64,000 bases of DNA, from the NCBI RefSeq assembly GCF_004959935.1, contig NZ_SMYN01000001.1, positions 1 through 64,000 on the forward strand, given 5' to 3'. Made by a program: the position numbers and the translations under genes. Of the stretch, positions 27,333 through 37,143 are shown in pieces (positions within the stretch are counted from its first letter, which is position 1; the number at the start of each line of letters is the position of its first letter). The notes beneath the pieces were generated by a model. That model had not been told where the DNA came from and did no database searches. It was given only the letters and a program-made list of their open reading frames with translations. This stretch comes from Falsirhodobacter xinxiangensis (GTDB lineage: Bacteria > Pseudomonadota > Alphaproteobacteria > Rhodobacterales > Rhodobacteraceae).

Positions 27333-27437
27333 TGCTATATGAGATCAAAACAAGAACAATTCAACCCATTTTCCGCAACCACACAGCACAGGAAAAGGGT
27401 TAACGCTCCGTTTACAACCTGAGGGATTCGCCGAAAG

Positions 27438-28022
27438 ATGTTGATACTGTGGGAACCGCGCCTGGCCTTTCTTGCCACCCCCAAGACCGGATCGACGGCG
27501 ATCGAAGCGGCGCTGGAGCCGTTCGCCGCACTTATCGCCATGCGGCCCCCGCTGCTGAAACACACGACCCTGTATCGTTACCAACGGTTCATCGCCCCCT
27601 ATCTGCGGGCGGCCACCGGCGAGGATTTCGCCACCGTCGCCTTGATCCGCGAGCCGCGCGACTGGTTGGGAAGCTGGTTCCGCTATCGCAGGCGTGACGG
27701 CGTGGACCCCGAGAAATCCACTGCCAACATCACCTTCGACGCATTCGTGCGCGCCTATGCCACCACACCGCGCCCGGTCTTCGCCGACATCGGCTCGCAG
27801 GCGCATTTCCTGAGGGCGAAAGACCGCACCACCGATCACCTGTTTCGCCATGACAGGATCGACGCGTTGACGGCATTTCTGGAGGATCGCCTCGCCCGCC
27901 GCATCGAATTGCCGCGTCTGAATGTCTCGCCGCCCGGCGATCTGACCCTCTCGCCGGAGGCGGAAGGGCTGCTGCGCACAACCTTCGCTGCGGATTACGA
28001 AATCTACGAAAGCTGCGCCTGA
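27438..28022 (+). CDS. Putative sulfotransferase-like protein
   Basis: The protein has 194 residues. The N-terminus FLATPKTGSTAIEAAL looks like the 5'-phosphosulfate-binding loop of PAPS-dependent sulfotransferases, and IREPRDWLGSWFRYRRR matches the 3'-phosphate region. Acceptor unknown. It is divergent from recA and its last 19 bases overlap the 3' end of cckA on the other strand. Confidence 0.75.
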   Translation: MLILWEPRLAFLATPKTGSTAIEAALEPFAALIAMRPPLLKHTTLYRYQRFIAPYLRAATGEDFATVALIREPRDWLGSWFRYRRRDGVDPEKSTANITFDAFVRAYATTPRPVFADIGSQAHFLRAKDRTTDHLFRHDRIDALTAFLEDRLARRIELPRLNVSPPGDLTLSPEAEGLLRTTFAADYEIYESCA

Positions 28023-30277
28023 ACCGTCGTCGTCAGATCGTTGAGCGAGAAGGGCTTGGGCAGGAAGACCGAATTCGCAATCCGCGTCTGCGATTCGGGG
28101 AAGCTTTCTTCGGCATAGCCCGAAACGAAGATCACCCGCGCACCCGGACGCTTTTCCAGCGCGATCCGCACCCATGTCGGCCCGTCCATCCCCGGCATGA
28201 CCACGTCGGTCACGAAGACATCGACCTCCAGCGCCTCGTCCTCCAGGATTGCCAGCGCCGCTTCGGCATTCTCGGCCTCCAGCACGGTATACCCGCGCAG
28301 CCGCAGCGCACGCGAGGCGAAGGCGCGGACCGGTGCCTCGTCCTCGACCAGCAGCACGACGCCGCCCCCCTGCCGCAGGACCGCCGGCTTCGGCGCGACC
28401 GGCACCGCCTCGGGTGGATCGTCGTGGATGGGCAGATAGATGTGGAACACACTGCCCTCGCCCACCACGCTGTCGACGAAGATGAACCCGCCCGACTGCT
28501 TGACGATGCCATATGCGGTGGAAAGGCCCAGCCCCGTCCCCTCGCCCACGCGTTTGGTGGTGAAGAACGGCTCGAAAATCTTGTCCAGCCGTTCGGCCGG
28601 AATGCCGACGCCGGCGTCGATCACGCGGATCGCGGCGTAATCGCCCGGCGGCACGGCGGCGCGGTCGCGGCACATGTCATGCTCCAGCCGCAGCCGTTCC
28701 GTCTCGATCCGGATCACCCCGCCCGAGGGCATCGCATCGCGCGCATTGACCACGAGGTTCATCACCACCTGTTCAAGCTGGCGCTTGTCCGCCCGCACCG
28801 CGCCAAGGTCCATCCCGTGCACGAGGGACAGGCTGACCCGTTCACCGACCAACCGGTTCAGAAGATGCGTCAGATCCGACAGAACCTCCTGCAATTCAAG
28901 CCGTTCCGGCTTCAGCGTCTGCTTGCGCGAAAACGCCAGAAGCTGACCGACGAGGCTTGCCGCACGGTTCGCGTTCTGGTGAATCTGCACCAGATCGGCA
29001 AATTCGGGATCGCCGGGATCGTGCCGCAGCAAAAGCAGGTCGCAATGCCCCGAAATCGCGGTCAGCAGGTTGTTGAAATCATGCGCGATCCCGCCCGCAA
29101 GCTGCCCCACCGCCTGCATCTTCTGGCTTTGGTTGAACTGCGTCTCCAGCGTCTTCATCGCGGTGGCGTCGATCACCACGGCCATCACATCCGGGCGCCC
29201 GCGATCCACGACGCGGCGCAGCGTGACCTGCAGATAGACATCCTCCTCGGCCCGGCGCAGGCGCAGAACCTCGGCCCCGGCGGGGATGCGTTCGCTGGCG
29301 ATATCGGCCAGCCAGTCGGTCACCGGACGGCCCGGCCCCTCGAACAGGTCCGACAGCATCACCCGCTCTCCGGCTTCGAGCATCACCTGTTCGCGCGCGG
29401 CGCGGTTGGCTGCGACAAGCCGCCCGTCGGTCGAAAACCGGATCAGCGCCACCGGCAGCGTTTCGAAATCGGTCGTCACGCGCGGCGCGGCATCCGTCAC
29501 CGGCGTCAGATAGATTTCGCGCCGCTCCCCCGCGCCTGCAACCTCGATCAGCATGGCCCGCACCGGCCCGTCGGCGCCCGCGATCGTCACCTCCTCGCCG
29601 TTGCGGGGGTGCTGCGACAGGAACAGCTTGTCCAGCGTCCGCGGCCGCACGCCGACGATCTGCCGCGCCGCCTCGTTCGCAAACAGCACGACCCCTGCAC
29701 GGTTCGCGACCAGCATCGGCAGGCTCAACCCCTCGCCGCTGCGGCTGTTGCCGGGTGGGGCCACGAATTCCTCCAGCCGCCACAGGAACGAGTCGGCATC
29801 GACCTTGTGCACCGACAGCCGCGTATGGCCATGGCGCGTCACCACATCCTCGCGCGCGGCACCCTGCATCGCGGCCTTGCCTTGAAGGCGATAGAGCACC
29901 GAGCCGGGATTGGCGAAATGATCCGACAACGCCGCGACCAGCGTCGAGCCGCTGCGACGCCCGAACCGCCGTTCGGCGGCGGGGTTCTGGTATCCGATCT
30001 GGCCCAGCCGGTCGGTCGCGAAACAGGGCGTGTCGTCATCCGCCGTGACCTTCGCCATCCGCACATCCACGCGGCCGCGCCGCCAGACGGTCAGGACGTC
30101 ATGCGCGCGCAGCAAGAGCGTCAGCGCGGCAAAGGTCGTCCCGGCGGCAATCGCCATCAGACGCAGGCGCATGTCCGGCACCAGCAGCGCCGCGCCGAAG
30201 CAAAGCACCGCCAGCCCCGGCAGGACCAAGGCGCGCGCATTCAGCTTTTGTGCCCAGCTTACCGATGCAACTGCCAT
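28004..30277 (-). CDS. cckA: Hybrid histidine kinase CckA
   Basis: The protein has 757 residues. ATG 30277 is preceded by AGGAGGGGG. Domains: two membrane helices (about 12-57), PAS-like regions (about 80-380), dimerisation domain with phospho-His H399 in GGIAHDFNNLL, HATPase with NLVVNARDAM and GVGIP/GTGLGLST, and a receiver domain with D691 in FVTDVVMPGMDG. CckA feeds phosphate through ChpT to CtrA, which in Rhodobacterales controls motility and gene transfer agents. Confidence 0.93.
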   Translation of the reverse strand: MAVASVSWAQKLNARALVLPGLAVLCFGAALLVPDMRLRLMAIAAGTTFAALTLLLRAHDVLTVWRRGRVDVRMAKVTADDDTPCFATDRLGQIGYQNPAAERRFGRRSGSTLVAALSDHFANPGSVLYRLQGKAAMQGAAREDVVTRHGHTRLSVHKVDADSFLWRLEEFVAPPGNSRSGEGLSLPMLVANRAGVVLFANEAARQIVGVRPRTLDKLFLSQHPRNGEEVTIAGADGPVRAMLIEVAGAGERREIYLTPVTDAAPRVTTDFETLPVALIRFSTDGRLVAANRAAREQVMLEAGERVMLSDLFEGPGRPVTDWLADIASERIPAGAEVLRLRRAEEDVYLQVTLRRVVDRGRPDVMAVVIDATAMKTLETQFNQSQKMQAVGQLAGGIAHDFNNLLTAISGHCDLLLLRHDPGDPEFADLVQIHQNANRAASLVGQLLAFSRKQTLKPERLELQEVLSDLTHLLNRLVGERVSLSLVHGMDLGAVRADKRQLEQVVMNLVVNARDAMPSGGVIRIETERLRLEHDMCRDRAAVPPGDYAAIRVIDAGVGIPAERLDKIFEPFFTTKRVGEGTGLGLSTAYGIVKQSGGFIFVDSVVGEGSVFHIYLPIHDDPPEAVPVAPKPAVLRQGGGVVLLVEDEAPVRAFASRALRLRGYTVLEAENAEAALAILEDEALEVDVFVTDVVMPGMDGPTWVRIALEKRPGARVIFVSGYAEESFPESQTRIANSVFLPKPFSLNDLTTTVQAQLS

Positions 30278-30324
30278 ATTGCCCCCTCCTGCGGTGACGA
30301 GCATTACGGCCCCGGAAAAGTTAA

Positions 30325-31473
30325 TCAGCGATTAACCGGGATGCGCCGCAGAAGCGAAAGATGGAACCCATCGCCCCCATCCAGCGGCGTGAGCCGAATT
30401 TCGCGCATCCGCTCCCACCCTTCGTGCCGAGACAGGAAGGCGTCGATCTGCGCGCCGTTTTCCTCGTGCAGCAACGAGCAGGTGACATAGGCGAGCCAGT
30501 CGCGCGACAGCGGCGCGACGACGTCCAAAATCTCGGCCTGGATCGCCAGAAGCTCCTCAAGCCGCGCTTCGGTCAGCGACCATTTGCCTTCGGGGCTGCG
30601 GCGCCAACTGCCCGATCCCGTGCAGGGCACATCCGCCAGAACCAGATCATAGCGGTCATCCAGCGCGTCGGCGGTGGACACCCGGGCGATCCGCACCCCT
30701 GCCCGCGCCGCCCGCACCGGCAGATCGCGCATGCGGTTCGGGTCCGCGTCATGGGCCGAAATCCGCAGCCGCGCGCGCGCCGCCATGGCCAGCGATTTGC
30801 CCCCGCCGCCCGCGCAAAAATCCAGCACCGTCTGGCCATCCTCCAGCGGCAGCGCCTCGACCACGGCCTGCGAGGCGGCGTCCTGAAGTTCCACCACCCC
30901 ATCCTGCCAAGCGCGCGAGGTCTGCACCTTCCGCGCGCCACCCGTGACCTTCAACGCGCGTTCGGCCAGCGGATGCGGCTCGGTCGTCACGCCGTCTTCG
31001 GCCAGCATCACCCGCACCTCGGGGACCGAGCCGCGCGCCACGCGCAGAAACACGGGCGCGCGGTGGCGCAGCGCCTCCATCACCCCGGCGAAATCCGGCC
31101 CCAACGCATCGCGAAGCCGGGGGGCCAGCCATTCGGGGCAATCCAGCGCCTCCAGATCGGTTGGCTCGCGCGCTTCTTCGGTCGCCGGGGCGGGTGCATG
31201 GCCGATGCCGGTGAACAAGGGCGCGGGATCGGTGCCTGCCGCACGAAGGCCGCCAAGGATCAGCCCCCGCCCGGTATCCGCCCCGCCCAGCGCGGCAAAG
31301 CTGCGGCGACAACGGATCGCATCGAAGACCAGATCCCGCACCGCCGCCCGATCACCCGACCCGGCATAGCGGCTGCCCCGCGCCCAGTTGATCAGCGCCT
31401 GCTCGGCGGGAACCCCGGCCAGCCAGCGTTCAAGCACGGAAATGGCGGCGGAAAGGCGGGCGGCGGGGGTCAC
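30325..31473 (-). CDS. RsmB/NOP-family RNA (cytosine-5) methyltransferase
   Basis: The protein has 382 residues with a GTG start. A NusB-like N-terminal segment is followed by a Rossmann methyltransferase: SAM motif LDFCAGGGGKSLAMA, catalytic cysteines in DVPCTGSGSWRR and YVTCSLLHEENG. It should methylate a cytosine of rRNA (RsmB type, C967), although the exact site is not certain. It stands 47 bp from the cckA start. Confidence 0.88.
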   Translation of the reverse strand: MTPAARLSAAISVLERWLAGVPAEQALINWARGSRYAGSGDRAAVRDLVFDAIRCRRSFAALGGADTGRGLILGGLRAAGTDPAPLFTGIGHAPAPATEEAREPTDLEALDCPEWLAPRLRDALGPDFAGVMEALRHRAPVFLRVARGSVPEVRVMLAEDGVTTEPHPLAERALKVTGGARKVQTSRAWQDGVVELQDAASQAVVEALPLEDGQTVLDFCAGGGGKSLAMAARARLRISAHDADPNRMRDLPVRAARAGVRIARVSTADALDDRYDLVLADVPCTGSGSWRRSPEGKWSLTEARLEELLAIQAEILDVVAPLSRDWLAYVTCSLLHEENGAQIDAFLSRHEGWERMREIRLTPLDGGDGFHLSLLRRIPVNR

Positions 31474-31538
31474 TGGGCGTCATCCTTGTGGTTGGTCCAC
31501 CTTCGTATCCCCAGCCGGCGCCGGGGCCAAGGGGCGCC

Positions 31539-32900
31539 TCACCGACAGGTGGCGGCGACCTGCCGAACGGTGGCCTCGAACCGGCGGAGCAGTTCGTGCA
31601 CCTCCTCCTCGGTGATGATCAGCGGCGGGCAGAAGGCGATGGTGTCGCCTATCGCGCGGATGATCAGGCCATGCTCGTGCCCCACGCGGAACACCTCCTG
31701 CCCGAATTTGCCGATCGGATCGAACTTCGCCCGCGTCTGCTTGTCGGCCACGAACTCCACCGCCGCGATCAGGCCGACGCCGCGCACCTCGCCCACCATC
31801 GGATGGTCCTGCCATTTCGCCAGCCCGGCCCGCAGCACTTCGCCCATCGCGGCGGCATGGTCCACCAGTCCGCGTTCTTCGATGATGGCAAGGTTCTCCA
31901 GCCCCACCGCCGTCGCGACCGGATGCCCCGATGCGGTATAGCCATGGCCGAACGTGCCCAGGGCCGCGCTGCCATCGGCGATGTCCTGATAGATCGCGTC
32001 CCTGAACACCACCGCCGCCAACGGCTGATAGGAGGAGGTGATCTGCTTCGACAGCACCATGATGTCCGGCTCGATCCCGAAGGTCTGGCTGCCGAACATC
32101 CGCCCGGTGCGTCCGAAGCCGCAGATCACCTCGTCCGCGACCACCAGCACGTCGTATTTGCGGCATACGGCCTGCACCTTCTCCCAATAGCCTTTCGGCG
32201 GCACGAGAACCCCGCCCGCACCGATCACCGGCTCGCCGATGAAGGCGGCGACCGTCTCCGGGCCTTCGGCGACGATCTTCGCTTCCAGTTCCTCGGCCAG
32301 ACGGGTTGCGAAGGCCTCCTCGCTCTCGCCCTCGTCGGCGAAACGGTAATGGTGGGGGGTCGTCACGTGATGCACGAAGGGCAGCGGCAGATCGAAGCCG
32401 CGATGGTTCCCCGGCAGCCCCGTCAGGCTGGCCGAAGCCACGGTCACGCCATGATAGCCGTTCAGGCGGGCGATGAACTTCTTCTTCTCGGGTTTGCCGA
32501 TGGCGTTGTTGCGGAACCAGACCATCTTGATGACGGTATCGTTCGCCTCGGACCCGGAATTAGTGAAGAACACCCGGTCGAGCCCCGTCATCGCGCACAG
32601 CTTTTCGGCCAGCAGGATCGACGGCTCGTGCGACTTGCCCGAGAAGGTGTGCATGAAGGGCAGCGTCTGCAACTGGCGCGTCGCCGCCTCGACCAGACGC
32701 GGCTCCGAAAAGCCCAAGGCCACACTCCACAGGCCCGACATCGCCTCGATATATTCGCGGTCCGCATCGTCGAAGACATGCACGCCCTGCCCCCGCGCCA
32801 GCACCACCGGCCCGTTGCGTTCATGCGCGCGGGCGTTGGTATAGGGGTGCAGCACATGCGCCAGATCGCGCCCGGCAAGGGAATTCGGAATGTCGTTCAT
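31539..32900 (-). CDS. Class III aminotransferase (omega-transaminase)
   Basis: The protein has 453 residues from ATG 32900 (the frame upstream is shadow). PLP-binding lysine lies in VLSKQITSSYQP, the cofactor region is NSGSEANDTVIKM and VVADEVICGFGRTG. The type is pyruvate-linked omega-transaminase acting on amines or beta-alanine-like donors. Substrate unknown. It diverges from the sod gene. Confidence 0.9.
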   Translation of the reverse strand: MNDIPNSLAGRDLAHVLHPYTNARAHERNGPVVLARGQGVHVFDDADREYIEAMSGLWSVALGFSEPRLVEAATRQLQTLPFMHTFSGKSHEPSILLAEKLCAMTGLDRVFFTNSGSEANDTVIKMVWFRNNAIGKPEKKKFIARLNGYHGVTVASASLTGLPGNHRGFDLPLPFVHHVTTPHHYRFADEGESEEAFATRLAEELEAKIVAEGPETVAAFIGEPVIGAGGVLVPPKGYWEKVQAVCRKYDVLVVADEVICGFGRTGRMFGSQTFGIEPDIMVLSKQITSSYQPLAAVVFRDAIYQDIADGSAALGTFGHGYTASGHPVATAVGLENLAIIEERGLVDHAAAMGEVLRAGLAKWQDHPMVGEVRGVGLIAAVEFVADKQTRAKFDPIGKFGQEVFRVGHEHGLIIRAIGDTIAFCPPLIITEEEVHELLRRFEATVRQVAATCR

Positions 32901-33017
32901 GATCGCCTCCGTTCGATTGCCCCGACGATGGCACGGCCCCGCATCGCCTGTCCATGATGTCGCGGGAACCGATCCCGCGATCCCCGGTTGAGCCCCAGAC
33001 CCGAAAAAGGAGCCGTC

Positions 33018-33689
33018 ATGTTTCGTACCGCCCTCGCCGCCTCGCTTTTCGCCTTGCCCGCCTTCGCGCAGGATTTCACGCTCCCCGAACTTCCCTATGC
33101 CGCCGATGCGCTGGACCCCGTCATCAACGCGCAGACGATGGAACTGCATCACGGCAAACATCACCAGACCTATGTCGACAATCTGAACAAGGCTATCGCG
33201 GCGGGTGACGCGCCCGAGGGCACGACGCTGGAGGATCTGGTCGCCGGTGCCGGGACCTTCACGCCCGCGATCCGCAACAATGCGGGCGGACACTGGAACC
33301 ACACGTTCTTCTGGGAATCCATGGCCCCCGCCGCCGAGACGGGCGAGATGTCGCCCGAATTGTCGGAGGCGATCACCACCGTCTTCGGATCGGAAGATGA
33401 CTTCCGCGCAGAGTTCGAGAAGGCCGGCGCCGCCCGTTTCGGATCGGGCTGGGTCTGGCTGATCGTGAATGAACAGGACGAGCTAGAAATCACCTCGACC
33501 CCCAATCAGGACAACCCGTTGATGGACGTGGCGGACACGAAAGGCACGCCGCTTCTGGGCAACGACGTCTGGGAACACGCCTATTACCTGACCTACAACA
33601 ACCGCCGCACCGAATACCTTGGCAAATGGTGGGATATCGTGGACTGGGCTGAAATCTCGGATCGATACGAGCAAGCCCTTGGGCAATAA
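33018..33689 (+). CDS. sodB: Exported Fe/Mn superoxide dismutase
   Basis: The protein has 223 residues. ATG 33018 has AAGGAG upstream. A clear signal peptide (MFRTALAASLFALPAFAQ, cleavage after AFA) precedes a normal Fe/Mn-SOD: metal ligands H44 in MELHHGKHHQTYV, H95 in HWNHTFFW and Asp/His in DVWEHAYY. Most bacterial SODs of this fold are cytoplasmic, so this one is probably periplasmic. Metal cannot be decided with certainty. Confidence 0.9.
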   Translation: MFRTALAASLFALPAFAQDFTLPELPYAADALDPVINAQTMELHHGKHHQTYVDNLNKAIAAGDAPEGTTLEDLVAGAGTFTPAIRNNAGGHWNHTFFWESMAPAAETGEMSPELSEAITTVFGSEDDFRAEFEKAGAARFGSGWVWLIVNEQDELEITSTPNQDNPLMDVADTKGTPLLGNDVWEHAYYLTYNNRRTEYLGKWWDIVDWAEISDRYEQALGQ

Positions 33690-33703
33690 GGTATGTTGAA
33701 TCC

Positions 33704-33734
33704 CTTCGCGGCGGCTTTTAAGGTCGCCGCGAAG
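33704..33734. other. Perfect 10-bp inverted repeat between sod and the HWE kinase
   Basis: CTTCGCGGCG pairs with CGCCGCGAAG around an 11-nt loop (33714-33724), 15 nt after the sod stop and 22 nt before the kinase start. There is no T-run, so it may be a factor-dependent terminator, an mRNA stabiliser of sod or a regulator of kinase translation. Confidence 0.6.
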
Positions 33735-33755
33735 ACTTAGAACGGGTCAGCCACC

Positions 33756-35228
33756 TTGAGCCAGCAGGACGACATCTTCGCCTTTCTTGCCGGCGGTGGC
33801 GGGGTCGAAACCCTGATGCGCCGTATGGATTGGTCGCAAACCCCGCTTGGCCCGGTGATCGGCTGGGGCCAAAGCCTTCGGACCTCCATCTCCATCGTCC
33901 TTCGCTCACCCACCCCCATCGTCATGATGTGGGGGCCGGATGCGATCCTGATCTACAACGATGCCTATGCCCGTTTCGCGGGCGGCCGGCATCCCGACAT
34001 CCTTGGTCTGCCCGCCCGTGACGCATGGCCCGAAATCGCCGATCACAACCAGAACATGATCGACATCTGCCTTGCGGGCCGCGCGCTCAGCCTTCGGGAC
34101 CAGCTGATGATGCTGAACCGCAACGGGGTGGCCGAGGAGGTCTATCTCGACCTGTTTTACTCCCCCGTTCCCGACGATCACGGGGTTCCGGCGGGGGCGC
34201 TGGTCATCGTCGTGGAAACGACCGACCGCGTGCTGGCCGAACGACGCCGCATCGACGAGATGCAGCGGATGCACCGGATGTTCGATCAGGCCCCCGGCTT
34301 CGTCGCGATCCTTGGCGGGCCGGATCACATCTTCGAGTTCACCAACCCCGCCTACCGCGAGCTGATCGGGGGGCGCGACGTGATCGGACAGCGCCTTGCC
34401 GACGCGATCCCAGAGGTCGTCGCGCAGGGGTTCGTGGCCCGGATGAACGCCGCCTTCCAAAGCGGAGAGCCGCATGTGGGCATCGGCACCGCCGTCTCGC
34501 TACGCCGCGACGGCAGCGGTGGGGAGGAGACGCGCAGCCTCGACTTCATCTATCAGCCGATCCGAGACGAGGGCGATCAGATCACGCATATCCTCGTGAT
34601 GGGCATGGATGTGACGGAACGCGTTCGCGCGCAGGAACATCAGCGATTCCTGCTGAACGAATTGAACCACCGCGTGAAGAACTCGCTTGCCACCGTGCAA
34701 AGCGTGGTGCGCCATACGCTGCGCCAATCCTCGTCGTTGAAGGAAGCGAGCGAGTCCATCTCCGCGCGCATCCTCGCGCTGTCGCGGGCGCAGGATGTGC
34801 TGACCGGGCAAAGCTGGGCCGAAACAACGGTCGAGACGGTGCTGAGATCGGCCGTGGAGCCGATGGGCGCCCAGCGGTTCCATCTGAACGGGCCGGAGGT
34901 CGCGCTGGGCCGCAGACAGGCACTGGCCTTGTCGCTTGCGGTTCATGAACTGGCGACGAATGCAGTGAAATACGGTGCACTGGCCAATGATGACGGGACG
35001 GTGCGGATTTCTTGGGGTGTCGAGGGGAACAACGCGCCGCGGTTCCGGTTGACGTGGTTGGAACGTGGCGGCCCTCCGGTCTGCCCCCCGACAAGAAGGG
35101 GGTTCGGGATGGACGTGATTGAACGGGGACTTGGTGCCGAGTTGGACGCGGATGTGGCCATGAGCTATGCGCCCGAAGGTTTCGCGCTTGAACTCGATGC
35201 CCGGCTCGATGCGGTGAAGATTGGTTAG
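33756..35228 (+). CDS. HWE-family histidine kinase with two PAS domains
   Basis: The protein has 490 residues with a TTG start (no closer ATG keeps the N-terminal PAS). Two PAS domains cover about 45-160 and 175-290; then phospho-His H305 in LLNELNHRVKNSLATVQSVV, the HWE marker HELATNAVKYGAL and the W-x-E element (LTWLERGGPPV). No membrane helix, so it senses a cytoplasmic or diffusible signal. The single-domain response regulator downstream is its obvious partner. Confidence 0.88.
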   Translation: MSQQDDIFAFLAGGGGVETLMRRMDWSQTPLGPVIGWGQSLRTSISIVLRSPTPIVMMWGPDAILIYNDAYARFAGGRHPDILGLPARDAWPEIADHNQNMIDICLAGRALSLRDQLMMLNRNGVAEEVYLDLFYSPVPDDHGVPAGALVIVVETTDRVLAERRRIDEMQRMHRMFDQAPGFVAILGGPDHIFEFTNPAYRELIGGRDVIGQRLADAIPEVVAQGFVARMNAAFQSGEPHVGIGTAVSLRRDGSGGEETRSLDFIYQPIRDEGDQITHILVMGMDVTERVRAQEHQRFLLNELNHRVKNSLATVQSVVRHTLRQSSSLKEASESISARILALSRAQDVLTGQSWAETTVETVLRSAVEPMGAQRFHLNGPEVALGRRQALALSLAVHELATNAVKYGALANDDGTVRISWGVEGNNAPRFRLTWLERGGPPVCPPTRRGFGMDVIERGLGAELDADVAMSYAPEGFALELDARLDAVKIG

Positions 35229-35231
35229 GTG

Positions 35232-35603
35232 ATGAATATCATGACTGAAAGGGCCCCGAGAGTCCTGGTGGTCGAGGATGAGCTTTTCGTCGCAATGATG
35301 ATCGAGGATTATCTGCGCGACCTGGGGTTCGAAGTCGTCGGCCCTGCACTTCGGCTCGAACGCGGACTGGCGCTTGCCCGCGACGAAATGCTCGATTTTG
35401 CCGTCCTTGATGTGAACCTGGCCGACAAGCCGTCCTTCCCCATCGCGGACGCGCTTCGCGACCGGGGCGTGCCTTTCATATTCGCGACCGGATATGGATC
35501 GCTTGGCCTGAACGATGCGTATCAGGGCACGCGAACGTTGCAAAAGCCCTTCGATCTTCAGGATCTGGCCGAGGCCATCGGCGACCGCGCCCGTTCCGCC
35601 TGA
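35232..35603 (+). CDS. Single-domain response regulator
   Basis: The product has 123 residues, one receiver domain only: VLVVEDELFV with the acidic pocket, phospho-acceptor D60 in FAVLDVNLAD, and a late Lys in LQKPFD. No output domain. It starts 3 nt after the HWE kinase stop. Such pairs work in light, stress or motility pathways; the target is not shown by sequence. Confidence 0.9.
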   Translation: MNIMTERAPRVLVVEDELFVAMMIEDYLRDLGFEVVGPALRLERGLALARDEMLDFAVLDVNLADKPSFPIADALRDRGVPFIFATGYGSLGLNDAYQGTRTLQKPFDLQDLAEAIGDRARSA

Positions 35604-35672
35604 ATTCTGCGGCCCGCGAAGCTTTACGCCCGGACGCCCCTCGTCTAATCAGGGGGAAACGAAGGGCTTTCC

Positions 35673-36458
35673 ATGCGCATCCTCATCACGAACGACGACG
35701 GCATCAATGCCCCGGGGCTGGAAGTCCTGACCCAGATCGCGACCGAAATCGCAGGGGATGGCGGCGAAGTCTGGACCGTGGCCCCCGCGTTCGAGCAGTC
35801 GGGCGTCGGTCACGCCATCAGCTATACCCACCCCATGCTGATCGCGAAACTGGACGAACGCCGTTTCGCCGCCGAGGGCAGCCCCGCCGATTGCGTGCTG
35901 GCCGCGATCCATGACGTGCTGGAAGGCGCAAAGCCGGACCTGATCCTGTCCGGCGTCAATCGGGGCAACAATTCGGGCGAGAACGTGCTTTATTCCGGCA
36001 CCATCGGCGGTGCCATCGAAGGCGCGCTGCAAGGCATCCCGGCCATCGCCCTGTCGCAGTATATGGGGCCCGAGACGCAGAAACTGGCCGACCCGTTCGA
36101 CTGCGCCCGCACGCATGGCGCATCCGTCATCCGCAAACTGCTGGATCACGGGTTGTGGGACGATGCCGATTACCGCCTGTTCTACAACGTGAACTTCCCG
36201 CCCATGTCCGCAGCCGGCACCAAGGGCATCCGCGTGGCCCCGCAAGGATTCCGCCACGGCACCTGCTTTTCGACCGAGCCGCATATCTCGCCCTCGGGCA
36301 AGCGGTTCTTGTGGATCAGGGGCGGCGCGCAGCAGGCGGCGGCCTCTCCGGGCACGGATGCGGCGGTCAATCTGGACGGTCATATCTCGATCACGCCGAT
36401 GCGCTGCGATCTGACCGCACATGACCGCATGGCGGAGTTGGAGCGCGCGCTGGCATGA
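35673..36458 (+). CDS. surE: 5'/3'-nucleotidase SurE
   Basis: The protein has 261 residues starting [19 protein letters not shown], with the metal-binding DD pair, [15 protein letters not shown] and [18 protein letters not shown]. It dephosphorylates nucleoside monophosphates. Overlaps pcm by ATGA; surE-pcm-nlpD is a widely conserved order. Confidence 0.96.
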   Translation: MRILITNDDGINAPGLEVLTQIATEIAGDGGEVWTVAPAFEQSGVGHAISYTHPMLIAKLDERRFAAEGSPADCVLAAIHDVLEGAKPDLILSGVNRGNNSGENVLYSGTIGGAIEGALQGIPAIALSQYMGPETQKLADPFDCARTHGASVIRKLLDHGLWDDADYRLFYNVNFPPMSAAGTKGIRVAPQGFRHGTCFSTEPHISPSGKRFLWIRGGAQQAAASPGTDAAVNLDGHISITPMRCDLTAHDRMAELERALA

Positions 36459-37108
36459 CCGACGAGGACGAGGGCATCGCGGAACGCAAGATGCGCTTCC
36501 TTTATGCGCTGCGCTCGCGTGGGATCACCGATGGTCGCGTGCTGACGGCGATGGAGCGGATCGACCGCGGCGCATTCGTCAAGGGCCTGTTCGCCGAACG
36601 CGCCTACGAGGATACCCCCCTGCCCATCGCTTGCGGCCAGACGATCAGCCAGCCTTCGGTCGTGGCCCTGATGACGCAGGCCTTGCAACTGTCGCCCCGC
36701 GACAAGGTGTTGGAGATCGGGACCGGTTCCGGCTATCAGGCCGCGATCCTGTCGCTGCTGGCCCGGCGCGTCTATACCGTCGACCGCCACCGCAGGCTGG
36801 TGCGCGAGGCGACCGAGGTGTTCCGCCAGCTGGACCTGACCAACATCACCGCCTTTGCCGCCGATGGCAGCCACGGCCTGCCCGATCAGGCCCCGTTCGA
36901 CCGCATTCTGGTGACGGCGGCGGCCGAGGACCCGCCGGGGCCGCTGTTGGCACAGCTCAAGATCGGTGGCATCATGGTCGTGCCCGTGGGGCAGACCGAT
37001 GCCGTGCAGAACCTGATAAAGGTCACCCGGCACGAGACGGGTTTCGAATACGAGGAAATGCGCCCGGTGCGCTTCGTCCCGCTGGTCGAAGGGCTGGGGT
37101 CCGAATGA
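36455..37108 (+). CDS. pcm: Protein-L-isoaspartate O-methyltransferase
   Basis: The protein has 217 residues with [15 protein letters not shown] and the SAM motif [15 protein letters not shown], both typical. It repairs isoaspartyl residues in damaged proteins. It overlaps surE (ATGA) and is followed directly by the nlpD-like gene. Confidence 0.95.
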   Translation: MTDEDEGIAERKMRFLYALRSRGITDGRVLTAMERIDRGAFVKGLFAERAYEDTPLPIACGQTISQPSVVALMTQALQLSPRDKVLEIGTGSGYQAAILSLLARRVYTVDRHRRLVREATEVFRQLDLTNITAFAADGSHGLPDQAPFDRILVTAAAEDPPGPLLAQLKIGGIMVVPVGQTDAVQNLIKVTRHETGFEYEEMRPVRFVPLVEGLGSE

Positions 37109-37143
37109 ACGATGGCAAAAGCCACAAGCAAGAGGTTAGGGCA

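Noticed and set aside
28424-30490. 688-codon plus-strand ORF across cckA
   Set aside because: It is antisense to cckA, His/Gln/Arg-rich; cckA has phospho-His and receiver Asp motifs.
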